A stretch of DNA of 25,784 nt from DASRHG01 sp035650655 (GCA_035650655.1 DASRHG010000081.1:1-25784), one strand, 5' to 3'; shown: positions 7,380 to 15,893, numbered from the stretch's first letter. Numbers and translations are program-made. The notes: a model not told the origin generated them from the letters alone.

Positions 7380-7997
7380 GTGCCCCGCCTCGCCGGCTGG
7401 CCGATCGTCGGGGTCGCGGCGGCGTTCGTGGCGGTGCTCCTCGCGGCGGACGTGGCCCTCCTCGGGACGGGCGAGGCGGCGATCCGCTTCGCGCTCCGCG
7501 CGACCGCGCGCACGGCGCTCGTCTTCTTCCTCGCCGCCTTCGTCGCGTCGGCCGCCGCGCGGACGTGGCCGGGCGCGCGGACGCGCTGGCTCCTCGCGAA
7601 CCGCCGCTACCTCGGCGTCGGCTTCGCGGTGACGCACCTCGCGCACGCCGCCGCGATCCTCGCCTTCGCGGCGCTCCTCGCCGACGAGTTCCGGGCCGAG
7701 GAGCCGTTCGTCGTGCTCGTCGCCGGCGGCATCGGCTATCTCTTCGTGCTCGCGCTGCTCGCGACGTCCTTCGACCGCACCGCGGCCTGGCTCGGCCCGC
7801 GCCGCTGGGCGCGGCTCCACACGGTCGGCGTGCACTACCTCTGGGCGGTCTTCTTCGTCACCTACGTGCCGCAGGCGGCGCGCGGGCCCGTTCACGCGGC
7901 GGCCGCCGCCCTCGTCGTCGGCGCGCTCGGCCTGCGGCTCGCGGCGCGCCGGCGCGCCCTGCCCGTCAGCGTCGGCCCCACAGTAGGAGCCGCTTGA
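7380..7997 (+). CDS. Ferric-reductase-like / MsrQ-like heme membrane protein
   Basis: 205 residues with about five or six hydrophobic helices: roughly residues 7-27, 35-58, 75-100, 108-128, 140-160 and 165-190. Paired histidines in RYLGVGFAVTHLAHAA and RLHTVGVHYLWAVFFVTY fit the heme-binding helices of the ferric-reductase-like transmembrane family, which includes MsrQ, the partner of the methionine sulfoxide reductase MsrP. No MsrP gene lies next to it, so the MsrQ role is not shown. Start GTG 7380 follows the gatB stop by two bases and has GGAGGG five bases upstream, overlapping the gatB end, so it is cotranscribed with gatCAB. Its last 32 bases overlap the convergent methyltransferase gene. 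Confidence 0.8.
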   Translation: MPRLAGWPIVGVAAAFVAVLLAADVALLGTGEAAIRFALRATARTALVFFLAAFVASAAARTWPGARTRWLLANRRYLGVGFAVTHLAHAAAILAFAALLADEFRAEEPFVVLVAGGIGYLFVLALLATSFDRTAAWLGPRRWARLHTVGVHYLWAVFFVTYVPQAARGPVHAAAAALVVGALGLRLAARRRALPVSVGPTVGAA

Positions 7998-8748
7998 ACG
8001 GGAAGAAGAAGGGCCGCGCGTCCGCGAGGCGCGGCAGCAGGCGGGCGCGGTAGCGGGCGAGGAACGCGTCGTGGAGCGCGGGCGGGAGCCGCTCGCGGTA
8101 CGCGGCGAGCAGCGACCCTTTCGTCCACTCGACGACGTCCTCGCGCGCCGCGAGCCAGTGGGCGTAGACCTGGAGCCGGACGTGCTGCGTCCGGAAGCCC
8201 ATGCGCGCGAGCAGCGTCGCGTACGCCTCCGGCGCGAGCACGTGCCCGCCGAGCGCCGGAACGTCGCCCAGGTGCTCGCGGAAGGGCGCCTCCGCCGCCG
8301 TCTCGGCCGCCGCCACGTGCTCGAGCCCGTCGAAGTTCGCGGGCATCTGCACCGCGAGCTGCCCGTCCTCCGCGAGCGCCGCGGCCAGGCGCGCGAAGAG
8401 CGCCGGGTGGTCGCCGATCCAGTGAAGCGCCGCGTTCGAGAAGACGAGATCCCAGGCGCCGCGGTCGGCGAAGTCCTCGATCGCGCCGTGCGCGAAGCGG
8501 AGGCCGGGCGCTTCCGCGGCGCGCGCGAGCATCGCCCGGGAGCGGTCGATCCCGAGGGTCGCCGCCGCGCCGAGCGTGTCGTGGAGCCAACGCGTCGTCT
8601 CGCCGGTCCCACAGCCGAGGTCGACGATGCGGAGACCCGGCCGCGGCTCGACGAGCGCGGCGAGGTCGACGAAGGGCGTCCAGCGCTCGGCGCGGAAGCG
8701 CTCGTACTGTCGGGGATCCCACGCGTCGGGCACGCGCGTCCCTATCAT
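7966..8748 (-). CDS. tam: Trans-aconitate 2-methyltransferase-like SAM methyltransferase
   Basis: 260 residues. SAM-binding motif I is IVDLGCGTGETTRWL (about 40-54), followed by an acidic LGIDRSRAML. Segments WDPRQYERFRAERWTPFVDL, LVFSNAALHWIGDHPALF and GQLAVQMPANFD follow the Tam family closely. Tam monomethylates trans-aconitate, a side product that inhibits aconitase. The C-terminal half (YAHWLAAREDVVEWTKGSLL) is also Tam-like. The ATG at 8748 is taken as start; a GTG at 8733 would give 255 residues, nearer to the E. coli length of about 252. No clear Shine-Dalgarno sequence or promoter is seen. The 3' end overlaps the convergent membrane protein gene by 32 bases. Confidence 0.85.
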   Translation of the reverse strand: MIGTRVPDAWDPRQYERFRAERWTPFVDLAALVEPRPGLRIVDLGCGTGETTRWLHDTLGAAATLGIDRSRAMLARAAEAPGLRFAHGAIEDFADRGAWDLVFSNAALHWIGDHPALFARLAAALAEDGQLAVQMPANFDGLEHVAAAETAAEAPFREHLGDVPALGGHVLAPEAYATLLARMGFRTQHVRLQVYAHWLAAREDVVEWTKGSLLAAYRERLPPALHDAFLARYRARLLPRLADARPFFFPFKRLLLWGRR

Positions 8749-8870
8749 TCCCGGTGCGCGGCCGCCACCGGGCGGCGTTGGCCGGCGAATTGCTTCCGCC
8801 TGTCCGGGACGCGGCGGCCGCGGCGTCGACCGACACGGGCCGCGGCGCCGACCGGGAAGGAGAGACGGGC

Positions 8871-9227
8871 ATGACGATCGAGGACATCCGCCACCGACTG
8901 CTCGAACGCCGGCGGTCGTTGCTCCGCCAGGTGGCGAGCATGGAGGACGACCTCAGGTTCCTCGACACGAACCAGAATCCCGAGCTGGAGGAAGAGAGCC
9001 AGGAGCAGAACATCGCGCGGCTGCTCGCGCAGCTCGACGACCGCAGCACCGCCGAGATCCAGCGCATCGACGGGACGATCGCCCGCATCGACGCGGGCGA
9101 CTACGGGCGCTGCGAGGAATGCGACGAGCCGATCCCGCTCGAACGACTGGAGGCGCTGCCGACGGCGACGACGTGCGTCCTCTGCGCGGAGGTCCGCGAG
9201 CGCGCCGCCGAGCGGGTGCCGGCGTGA
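8871..9227 (+). CDS. DksA/TraR family zinc-finger regulator
   Basis: 118 residues. A helical N-terminal half (about 1-75, acidic around EEESQEQN) is followed by the DksA/TraR zinc ribbon, C81-x2-C84-x17-C102-x2-C105, in the context YGRCEECDEPIPLERLEALPTATTCVLC. Family members bind in the RNA polymerase secondary channel and tune promoters, often together with ppGpp. This one is shorter than E. coli DksA (151 residues), so it may be a DksA-like paralogue. Start ATG 8871 has AAGGAGA about eight bases upstream, one of the few strong Shine-Dalgarno sequences here. The 122 bases before it, up to the divergent methyltransferase, contain no convincing promoter that I could see. Confidence 0.9.
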   Translation: MTIEDIRHRLLERRRSLLRQVASMEDDLRFLDTNQNPELEEESQEQNIARLLAQLDDRSTAEIQRIDGTIARIDAGDYGRCEECDEPIPLERLEALPTATTCVLCAEVRERAAERVPA

Positions 9228-9235
9228 GCGCGCTC

Positions 9236-9272
9236 CGCCCCGTGCCCCGCGCTCACGCGGCGGCACGGGGCG
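9236..9272. terminator. Bidirectional terminator hairpin between dksA-like and CPBP genes
   Basis: Outer arms CGCCCCGTGCC (9236-9246) and GGCACGGGGCG (9262-9272) enclose an inner stem CCGCG/CGCGG with loop CTCA. Together they form a 16-bp stem with one bulged C. It sits just past the DksA-like stop, and the CPBP stop codon (9255-9253) falls in its loop, so it can serve both convergent genes. No U-tract follows on either strand. Confidence 0.6.
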
Positions 9273-10122
9273 CGCGGCCGACGAGCGCCGGGACGAGCGC
9301 CGCGGAGACCGCGACCGCGAGCCACCCGGCGGCGCCGCCGACGAGGGGCGGCCATCCCGTGCCGACGACCCACACGGGCACCGGCGCGAGCGTGAAGAAC
9401 AGGCGGCCGACGCGGAAGGCCGCGACCCACGTCGCGTGGACGCCGATCGCCGTCCAGAGGCTCCCCGACCGCAGCCGCAGCACGGCGAGGAGGAGCCCGA
9501 AGAGCGCGAGCCCCACGAGGCGCGGCAGCGCGTCCGCCGTGGCGAGCGGCGCGAAGAGCCCCGCCAGGCGCGCGAAGCCCGACCCGGCGTCGACGGGCCC
9601 CGCGACGCGGCCCGTCCGCAGGGCGTGCACGGCCGCGTAGACGCCCGTCGTCACGACGACGGCGACGACCGTTCCCGCGTCGTGGGCGACGCGCCGGAGC
9701 AGGACGCCGCGGAAGAGCGTCTCCTCGCCGATCCCGACGCCGAGCGCCGCCGCGAGCCCGAGGAGCGATTTCCGGACGAGCTTCGCGGGCGGGAACCGGA
9801 GCCCGGGGGCGAGCGCGCCGGTCGCCGCTGCGAGCCCGAGGCCCGCCGCGACGCCGAGCCCCCCGAGGAGGAGCCCGCGCGCGAGGTCCCGGCCGATCCC
9901 CGGCCGGCGGAGCCCGATCGCGCGCAGGTCGCCCAGGTCGAGACGCCGCCACGCGAGCACGAGGCCGCCGACGAGCAGCACCTCGAACACGCGGTCGAAG
10001 ACGCGCGCGAAGCTCCAGCTCCGCCCGGTGAGGCGCGCGACGCCGAGGGCGCACCACGGGCTCACGACGGCGGTCACGACGAGCACGCCGGCGACGAGCG
10101 CGAGGAGCCGAAGCGTGCGCAC
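9253..10122 (-). CDS. CPBP family intramembrane metalloprotease (CAAX/Abi type)
   Basis: 289 residues, multi-pass. The CPBP signature is complete: E133-E134-x3-R138 in GIGEETLFRG, H166 in YAAVHAL, and a further His in IGVHATWVAA. These residues form the metal-binding active site of the Abi/Rce1-like protease family. Substrates in bacteria are mostly unknown. The start is GTG 10122, eleven bases after the argJ stop, giving MRTLRLLALVAGVLVV, a normal first membrane helix. It is the last gene of the secA-argJ-protease run, and its stop lies inside the terminator hairpin. Confidence 0.88.
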   Translation of the reverse strand: MRTLRLLALVAGVLVVTAVVSPWCALGVARLTGRSWSFARVFDRVFEVLLVGGLVLAWRRLDLGDLRAIGLRRPGIGRDLARGLLLGGLGVAAGLGLAAATGALAPGLRFPPAKLVRKSLLGLAAALGVGIGEETLFRGVLLRRVAHDAGTVVAVVVTTGVYAAVHALRTGRVAGPVDAGSGFARLAGLFAPLATADALPRLVGLALFGLLLAVLRLRSGSLWTAIGVHATWVAAFRVGRLFFTLAPVPVWVVGTGWPPLVGGAAGWLAVAVSAALVPALVGRAPRAAA

Positions 10123-10133
10123 CCGGCGCCGTC

Positions 10134-11390
10134 CTACGTGGTGTACGCCGCGTTGAAGTGGACGTACGCGACGGTCAAGTCCGACGTCCGCAGCCGGCCC
10201 GTCGCGCCGCCCGCGTGCAGGTCGAGGACGACCTCGAGCTCGCGCCCGCGCATCGCCCGGCGCGCCGGGCCGAGCGCCCCGGGCACCGGGCGGCCGCGCC
10301 GCGCGACGGCGACGCCGCCGATCGCGACGTCGACGCGGTCCGCGTCGAGCGGCACGCCCGCGGTCCCCGCGGCGCAGACGAAGCGGCCCCAGTTCGGGTC
10401 GCCGCCCGCGAACGCCGCCTTGCAGAGGACCGACTCGCCGACGGCGCGCGCGACGCGCCGGGCCTCCGCCGCCGAGCGGGCGCCGCGGACCGTGACGGTG
10501 ACGAGCTTCGAGGCGCCCTCCCCGTCGAGCACGACGAGCCGCGCCACCTCGTCCAGCACGGCGGCGACGGCGCCGGCGAAGCGCCGGTAGTCGGCGGAGC
10601 CGGCGACGATCGGCCGGTTCCCGGCCGCGCCCCCCGCGAGCGCGAGCACCGTGTCGTTCGTGCTCATGTCGCCGTCGACGGAGATCGCGTTGAAGGTCTC
10701 CTCGACGCCCGCGGCGAGCGCGCGCGCGAGCGCCGGGCGCGCGACGCGGGCGTCGGTCACGACGACGACGAGGAGCGTCGCCATGTCGGGCGCGATCATC
10801 CCGGCGCCCTTCCCCATCGCCGCGACCGTGACGGTCCGGCCGCCGGCGCGCACGCGACGGACGGCCGTCTTCGGGAAGGCGTCGGTCGTGCAGATGGCCC
10901 GGGCCGCGTCCGCAAACCCGCGCGGCGAGAGCGCGGCCGCGGCGGCCCGGACGCCGCGGAGGAGCGTCGCCCGCGGCACCTGGACGCCGATCCGCCCCGT
11001 CGCGCACGCGAGCACCCGCGCCGCCGGCACGCCGAGGAGCCGCGCCGCGAGGGCCGTCGAGACCTCCACGGTCTCGAGCCCCTCCCGCCCCGTGCACGCG
11101 TTCGCATTCCCCGCGTGGACGAGCACCGCCGACGCCAGACCGGCCCGGATCCGGCGCCGCGACACCACGACCGGCGCCGCCGGCGCCCGATTCGTCGTGA
11201 ACATTCCCGCGACGACGGCCGGCGCGTCCGGCACGATGAGCGCCACGTCCGGCCCCGCCGTCTTCAACCCCGCGCGCACACCGGCAAAGCGAAACCCCGG
11301 CACGGCGACGCGGTGGGCCGCGCGCCGGAGCTTCACGCGGATCGCGCCCGAGCCGCCGGGGGGCGGGGAGTCCGCGACCCGCCGCGGCAC
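10134..11390 (-). CDS. argJ: Bifunctional ornithine acetyltransferase / N-acetylglutamate synthase
   Basis: 418 residues from GTG 11390. ArgJ moves the acetyl group from N-acetylornithine to glutamate in the cyclic arginine pathway. The self-cleavage site is present: KGAGMIAPDMATLL, with T205 as nucleophile of the beta chain. DAFPKTA, SVDGDMSTNDTV and GGDPNWGR are further family motifs. The N-terminus has about 18 residues more than usual, so a GTG at codon 19 (11336) is a possible alternative start. It begins 13 bases after secA with no Shine-Dalgarno sequence or promoter visible, so cotranscription with secA is likely. The pairing with secA is not functionally obvious. Confidence 0.95.
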   Translation of the reverse strand: MPRRVADSPPPGGSGAIRVKLRRAAHRVAVPGFRFAGVRAGLKTAGPDVALIVPDAPAVVAGMFTTNRAPAAPVVVSRRRIRAGLASAVLVHAGNANACTGREGLETVEVSTALAARLLGVPAARVLACATGRIGVQVPRATLLRGVRAAAAALSPRGFADAARAICTTDAFPKTAVRRVRAGGRTVTVAAMGKGAGMIAPDMATLLVVVVTDARVARPALARALAAGVEETFNAISVDGDMSTNDTVLALAGGAAGNRPIVAGSADYRRFAGAVAAVLDEVARLVVLDGEGASKLVTVTVRGARSAAEARRVARAVGESVLCKAAFAGGDPNWGRFVCAAGTAGVPLDADRVDVAIGGVAVARRGRPVPGALGPARRAMRGRELEVVLDLHAGGATGRLRTSDLTVAYVHFNAAYTT

Positions 11391-11403
11391 GACGACGAGG
11401 CCG

Positions 11404-14400
11404 TCACGCCCGCCCGTGGCACTTCTTGTACTTCTTGCCCGACCCGCACGGGCACGGATCGTTCCGCCCCACCTTCTCGGCGTCGCGCCGGAAGGTCTCC
11501 ACCTTCTCCGGCTGTCCGCCGTGCGACCGCGTGAGGCGCGCCGTCGCCTGCCGCTGGCGGCGCTCCATCGCCGCGATCTCGGCCGGCATCGGCGCCGGGG
11601 CGAGGTCGCCGCCCCCGACCGCGATCGGTGCGACGCCCGTCGCCTCCGTCCGGAGCTGGACGCTCATCAGCTTCTCGATCGCATCCGACTCCATGCGGCG
11701 GATCATGTCCTCGAACATGGCGTACCCCTCCTTCTGGTACTCCTGGAGGGGGTTCACCTGTCCGTAGCCGCGCAGCCCGATGCCCTCCTTCAGGTGATCC
11801 ATGCTGAGGAGGTGGTCCTTCCAGAGCGCGTCGAGCGTCTGGAGCATGATGAGCTTCTCGAGATGCCGCATGATGGGCGCGCCGAAGAGCCGCTCGCGCT
11901 CCTCGTACGCCTGCTTTACGCGCTCGGCGAGGATGTCCTGGAGCGCCTCCACGCGGAGGTCCTCGCGCTCCGCCTCGGGCAGCTGGAGGCGGAAGTTGAA
12001 CTGCGCGAAGACCGCGTCGTCGAGCGCCTTCCAGTCCCACTCCTCGGAGGGCACGTCCGGGTCGACCAGGCTCGCGACGAGGTCCTCGGCGAGGCTCGCG
12101 GCGATCTCGAGCACGTCCTCCTTGAGATCGTCGCGGCCGAGGAGGTCGCGCCGGCGCGCGTAGACGACCTCGCGCTGCTTGTTCAGCACGTCGTCGTACT
12201 CGAGGAGGTGCTTGCGGATGTCGAAGTTGTGCGCCTCGACCTTCTCCTGCGCCGTGCGGATCGCCTTCGTGATCCAGCGGTGCTCGATGACGTCGCCCTC
12301 CTGCATGGTGGAGACGGCCCACGCCATGAGCTTGTTGTTGTCGGCACCGAAGATGCGGAGCAGGTCGTCCTCGAGCGAGAGGAAGAAGCGCGACGAGCCC
12401 GGGTCGCCCTGGCGCCCGCCGCGGCCGCGCAGCTGGTTGTCGATGCGTCGCGCCTCGTGGCGCTCCGTGCCGAGGATGTGGAGCCCGCCGGCCGCGACGA
12501 CCTTCTCGCGCTCGGCGGCGCAGACCTCCTTGTAGTGCGCGAGGATCTCCTGGAACCGCGCCTCGTACTCCTGGGGCGCTTTCTGGAGCTGCTCGCGGAT
12601 CTCCTCGACCGCCGAGACGTACTTCGCCCGCTCCGCCTCGTACCGGCGCTCGGCCGCCCGGAGCGCCTCCTCGTACGGCGCGCGCTGCTCCTCCCAGAGC
12701 CGCTCCGCCTCGACGTAGGCGTCCTCGGCGGCGCGATACGCCTGCCGCAGCTCCGCGATCTCCCCGTTGCCGCCGATCGCACCCTTCACGAGGACGGCGA
12801 GCTCCGTCACGGAGAGCCCGCGCTCGTACTGGGCGCGGCGCTCGTCCAGCTCGCGCGCCGCCTCGTCCGTGCGCGCGCCGCCGTCCTCCCACGCGGCGAG
12901 CGCGGCCTCGTAGCGGCTCCGCAGCTCGTCGAGCGACGAGCGCTCGGCGGCGAGCTCGCTCCCGCCGCTCGCGGCGAGGAGCGGCGCCTCGATGTCCTCC
13001 TTCGCCCGTCGGTAGCGCGCGGGGATCGCCGCGTGGTCGCGCACGGCGGGAATCAGCTCGACGGAGCTCACCTCCTCGTACCGCGCGCGCGCCTCGCGGA
13101 ACGGGGAGAGGTCGAGGAGCTTTCTGTGTGCCTCCGTGAGTGCGCGGAGCGACTCGGCACGCCGCTCCTCGAGCCCGCGCAGCGTCTCCTGGTACTGCGC
13201 GCTCGCGCGCTGCACCTCCTCGTCGTACCGCTCGCGGAGGTCTCGGAGCGCGTCCTCGTAGCGCCGCTCGCTCTGGCCGCCCTCCTTGAGGCTCCCCGCC
13301 TTGCGGAACCACTCGTTCTCCATCTCGGCGCGCGCGAGGAACTCCGGGTTCCCCCCGAGGAGGATGTCGGTGCCGCGGCCGGCCATGTTGGTGGCGATCG
13401 TCACCTGACCGTACCGGCCCGCCTGGGCGATGATATTCGCCTCGGCCTCGTGGTTGATCGCGTTCAGCACGTTGTGGCGGACGCCGGCCTTCTTGAGCAG
13501 CTTCGAGACGCGCTCCGACTTCTCGACCGACGTCGTCCCGACGAGGACGGGCTGCCCCTTCGCGTGGCACTCCTTGATCTCGTTCACGACCGCGTCGAAC
13601 TTCTCGCGCTCGCTCTTGTAGACGACGTCGGCATGGTCCACGCGCCGCATGGGCTTGTTCGGCGGCACGACCACGACGTCGAGCTGGTAGATCTTCTTGA
13701 ACTCGACCGACTCGGTGTCCGCGGTGCCCGTCATGCCGGCGAGCTTCTTGTACATCCGGAAGTAGTTCTGGATCGTGATCGTCGCGAGCGTCTGGTTCTC
13801 CCGCTCGATCCGCACGCCCTCCTTCGCCTCGACCGCCTGGTGGAGGCCGTCCGACCAGCGCCGGCCGGGCATGAGGCGGCCGGTGAACTCGTCGACGATG
13901 ATGACCTCGCCGTCCTTCACCACGTAGTCGACGTCGCGCTTGAACAGCGTGTGCGCCTTCAGCGCCTGCTGCACGTGGTGCAGCATGTCGATCTGGCTCG
14001 GGTCGTAGAGGTTGGACACGCCGAGGAGCCGCTCGCACTTCGCGATGCCCTCCTCGGTGAGCATCGCGGAGCGGTGCTTCTCGTCGATCGTGAAGTCGAC
14101 CTCCGCCCGGAGGCGCGGGATGATGCGGTCGACGACGTAGTACTTGTCGGTCGACTCCTCGGCGGGCCCGGAGATGATGAGCGGCGTCCGCGCTTCGTCG
14201 ATCAGGATGTTGTCGACCTCGTCGACGATCGCGAAGTGGAGCTCCCGCTGGACATACTCGTCGAGCGAGAACTTCATGTTGTCGCGGAGGTAGTCGAAGC
14301 CGAACTCGTTGTTCGTGCCGTACGTGATGTCGGCGCGGTACGCGTCCCGCCGCTCGACGTCGCGGAGGTGGAGGAAGCGGTAGTCCTTCGGGATGTAGGT

Positions 14401-14901
14401 CGGGTCGAAGAGGAAGCTCCGGTCGTGGATGATCGAGGCGACGGAGAGGCCGAGGAAGTGGTAGATCGGGCCCATCCACTGCACGTCGCGGCGGGCGAGG
14501 TAGTCGTTGACGGTGACGAGGTGCGCGCCCCTGCCCTCGAGCGCGTTCAGGTAGAGGGGCAGCGTCGCGACGAGGGTCTTCCCCTCGCCCGTCTTCATCT
14601 CGGCGATCTTGCCCTGGTGGAGCACGAGGCCGCCGATGCACTGGACGTCGAAGTGCCGGAGCCCGATCGTCCGCCGCGCCGCCTCCCGCACGAGGGCGAA
14701 GGCCTCGGGCACGAGGTCGTCGAGCGTCGCCTCCTCGGAGGCGAGCCGGGCGCGCAGCTCGGCCGTCTTCTCGGGGAAGGCGGCATCGGGTAGATCCTCG
14801 AGCGACGCCTCGAGGTCGTTGATGTCGTGGACGATCGGCCACAGACGCTTGAGCGTGCGCTCGTTCGCGCTGCCGAAGATGCGGGTGAGGAGGTTCGCCA
14901 T
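11404..14901 (-). CDS. secA: Preprotein translocase ATPase SecA with a large insertion in NBD2
   Basis: 1165 residues; E. coli SecA has 901. It drives protein export through SecYEG. Walker A is MKTGEGKT (105-109), Walker B is IVDEVDNILIDEART, and the second ATPase domain carries VTIATNMAGRGTDILLGGN (N518) and GGLHILGTERHEARRIDNQLRGR (from G805). The C-terminus has the SEC-C zinc motif (C1150, C1152, C1161, H1162), which in other bacteria binds SecB or ribosomes. Residues 519-804, between those two NBD2 motifs, are about 286 long instead of the roughly 35 in E. coli. They are very rich in Glu, Arg, Ala and Tyr and look like long antiparallel coiled-coil helices. Start ATG 14901 is supported because an alternative ATG at 14916 lies within the -10 box. 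Confidence 0.97.
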   Translation of the reverse strand: MANLLTRIFGSANERTLKRLWPIVHDINDLEASLEDLPDAAFPEKTAELRARLASEEATLDDLVPEAFALVREAARRTIGLRHFDVQCIGGLVLHQGKIAEMKTGEGKTLVATLPLYLNALEGRGAHLVTVNDYLARRDVQWMGPIYHFLGLSVASIIHDRSFLFDPTYIPKDYRFLHLRDVERRDAYRADITYGTNNEFGFDYLRDNMKFSLDEYVQRELHFAIVDEVDNILIDEARTPLIISGPAEESTDKYYVVDRIIPRLRAEVDFTIDEKHRSAMLTEEGIAKCERLLGVSNLYDPSQIDMLHHVQQALKAHTLFKRDVDYVVKDGEVIIVDEFTGRLMPGRRWSDGLHQAVEAKEGVRIERENQTLATITIQNYFRMYKKLAGMTGTADTESVEFKKIYQLDVVVVPPNKPMRRVDHADVVYKSEREKFDAVVNEIKECHAKGQPVLVGTTSVEKSERVSKLLKKAGVRHNVLNAINHEAEANIIAQAGRYGQVTIATNMAGRGTDILLGGNPEFLARAEMENEWFRKAGSLKEGGQSERRYEDALRDLRERYDEEVQRASAQYQETLRGLEERRAESLRALTEAHRKLLDLSPFREARARYEEVSSVELIPAVRDHAAIPARYRRAKEDIEAPLLAASGGSELAAERSSLDELRSRYEAALAAWEDGGARTDEAARELDERRAQYERGLSVTELAVLVKGAIGGNGEIAELRQAYRAAEDAYVEAERLWEEQRAPYEEALRAAERRYEAERAKYVSAVEEIREQLQKAPQEYEARFQEILAHYKEVCAAEREKVVAAGGLHILGTERHEARRIDNQLRGRGGRQGDPGSSRFFLSLEDDLLRIFGADNNKLMAWAVSTMQEGDVIEHRWITKAIRTAQEKVEAHNFDIRKHLLEYDDVLNKQREVVYARRRDLLGRDDLKEDVLEIAASLAEDLVASLVDPDVPSEEWDWKALDDAVFAQFNFRLQLPEAEREDLRVEALQDILAERVKQAYEERERLFGAPIMRHLEKLIMLQTLDALWKDHLLSMDHLKEGIGLRGYGQVNPLQEYQKEGYAMFEDMIRRMESDAIEKLMSVQLRTEATGVAPIAVGGGDLAPAPMPAEIAAMERRQRQATARLTRSHGGQPEKVETFRRDAEKVGRNDPCPCGSGKKYKKCHGRA

Positions 14902-14914
14902 GGCCGAACGCGGC

Positions 14915-14943
14915 ATTGTCACGGCCGACGCGGCGGACGTCAA
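14915..14943 (-). promoter_or_regulatory. Promoter of secA-argJ-CPBP
   Basis: On the minus strand, TTGACG (14943-14938), 17 bases, GACAAT (14920-14915), 13 bases to ATG 14901. No Shine-Dalgarno sequence, predicted leader about 7 bases. Confidence 0.55.
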
Positions 14944-15066
14944 GGCTTCGGTCTGCAACGCCGATGCCTCCCGCCCGACACCGCCCGCACGACGTCCGGC
15001 GACGCCCGCCCGCCGCGGCACGCCGCCCGCGCGTCCCCGCCCGCGAAGCTCCCGCGCCCTCCTCCC

Positions 15067-15091
15067 CGACCCGAGACGCAGTCTCCGGTCG
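15067..15091 (-). terminator. Hairpin just downstream of murI
   Basis: Arms CGACC/GGTCG and GAGAC/GTCTC, separated by one G-G mismatch, close on a three-base loop. The structure begins four bases after the murI stop. No U-tract follows; the sequence after it is purine-rich. Confidence 0.5.
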
Positions 15092-15095
15092 CGTC

Positions 15096-15893
15096 CTATC
15101 GCTCGAGGCGGACGGCGGACTCGACGCGGGCGCCGAGGAAGCGCTGGCCGATGCGGACGAAGCGGTCGGGCACGTCGGTCACGAAGAACGTCGCCTGCCC
15201 CGTGCCGGCGGGGCGCGCGAGGTCGCGCGCGGCGAGGAGCGCCGCGACCGCGCGAGCGGTCTCCTCGGCCGAGTCGACGAGCGCCACCGCCGGCCCCATG
15301 ACCTCCGCGATGACCGGCTTCAGGAGGGGGTAGTGCGTGCAGCCGAGCACGAGCGTGTCGATCCCGCTCTTCCTGAGGCTCGCGAGGTACGTCTCCGCGA
15401 CCCCGCGGGCGATCGGCCCGTCCGTCCAGCCCTCCTCGGCGAGCGGCACGAGGAGCGGACACGGGCGCGTGTAGATCTCGAGGTTTGGCCGGAGGGCGCG
15501 GAGGACGCGTGTGTACGCGCCCGACCCGATCGTCGCCTCCGTTCCGATGACGCCGACGCGTCCGCTCGTCGTGCGCGCGAGCGCCGCGCGCGCGCCGGGC
15601 TCGATCACGCCGACGACCGGCAGCGGGAAGCGCGCCGTGAGCGCGTCCAGGGCGACGGACGAGGCGCTGTTGCACGCGACGACGACGAGCTTCACGTGCT
15701 TCTCGACCAGGAATTCGACGTTCTCGACGCTGTAGCGCGTGACGGTCTCGGCCGACTTCGTGCCGTAGGGATGCCGGCCCGTGTCCCCGAGGTAGACGAG
15801 GTCCTCGTGCGGAAGCGCGCGGAGGAGCGCGTCGACGACGGTGAGCCCGCCCACTCCCGAGTCGAAGACGCCGATCGCGCCGTCCCGCGACAT
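15096..15893 (-). CDS. murI: Glutamate racemase
   Basis: 265 residues, normal length. It makes D-glutamate for peptidoglycan. Both catalytic cysteines are present: C74 in VVACNSAS and C185 in LGCTHYPLL. The N-terminal IGVFDSGVGGLTV and YLGDTGRHPYGTKS motifs are typical. Start ATG 15893 has no Shine-Dalgarno sequence, but GATAAC ends nine bases before it, with TTGTCC 17 bases further up. It is divergent from the secreted protein at 16080, with 186 bases between them holding two promoters and two inverted repeats. Confidence 0.96.
   Translation of the reverse strand: MSRDGAIGVFDSGVGGLTVVDALLRALPHEDLVYLGDTGRHPYGTKSAETVTRYSVENVEFLVEKHVKLVVVACNSASSVALDALTARFPLPVVGVIEPGARAALARTTSGRVGVIGTEATIGSGAYTRVLRALRPNLEIYTRPCPLLVPLAEEGWTDGPIARGVAETYLASLRKSGIDTLVLGCTHYPLLKPVIAEVMGPAVALVDSAEETARAVAALLAARDLARPAGTGQATFFVTDVPDRFVRIGQRFLGARVESAVRLER

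Noticed and set aside
8733..8790. Short-leader promoter for the Tam-like gene
   Set aside because: GATAGG lies near the alternative GTG start, but no TTG-like -35 occurs 15-19 bases upstream.
13560..13580. TGGCACTCCTTGA as another sigma-54 site
   Set aside because: The -12 element lacks GC at the right spacing, and the site is inside secA.
10651..14793. Very long plus-strand open frame (1380 codons) opposite secA
   Set aside because: It is antisense to an unmistakable SecA, its composition is Leu/Arg/Asp/Val-rich with no domain, and long antisense frames are expected at this GC content.
14902..15095. Small gene between secA and murI
   Set aside because: The frames here are extensions of shadows; no start with family-like sequence was seen, and the region holds the murI hairpin and the secA promoter.
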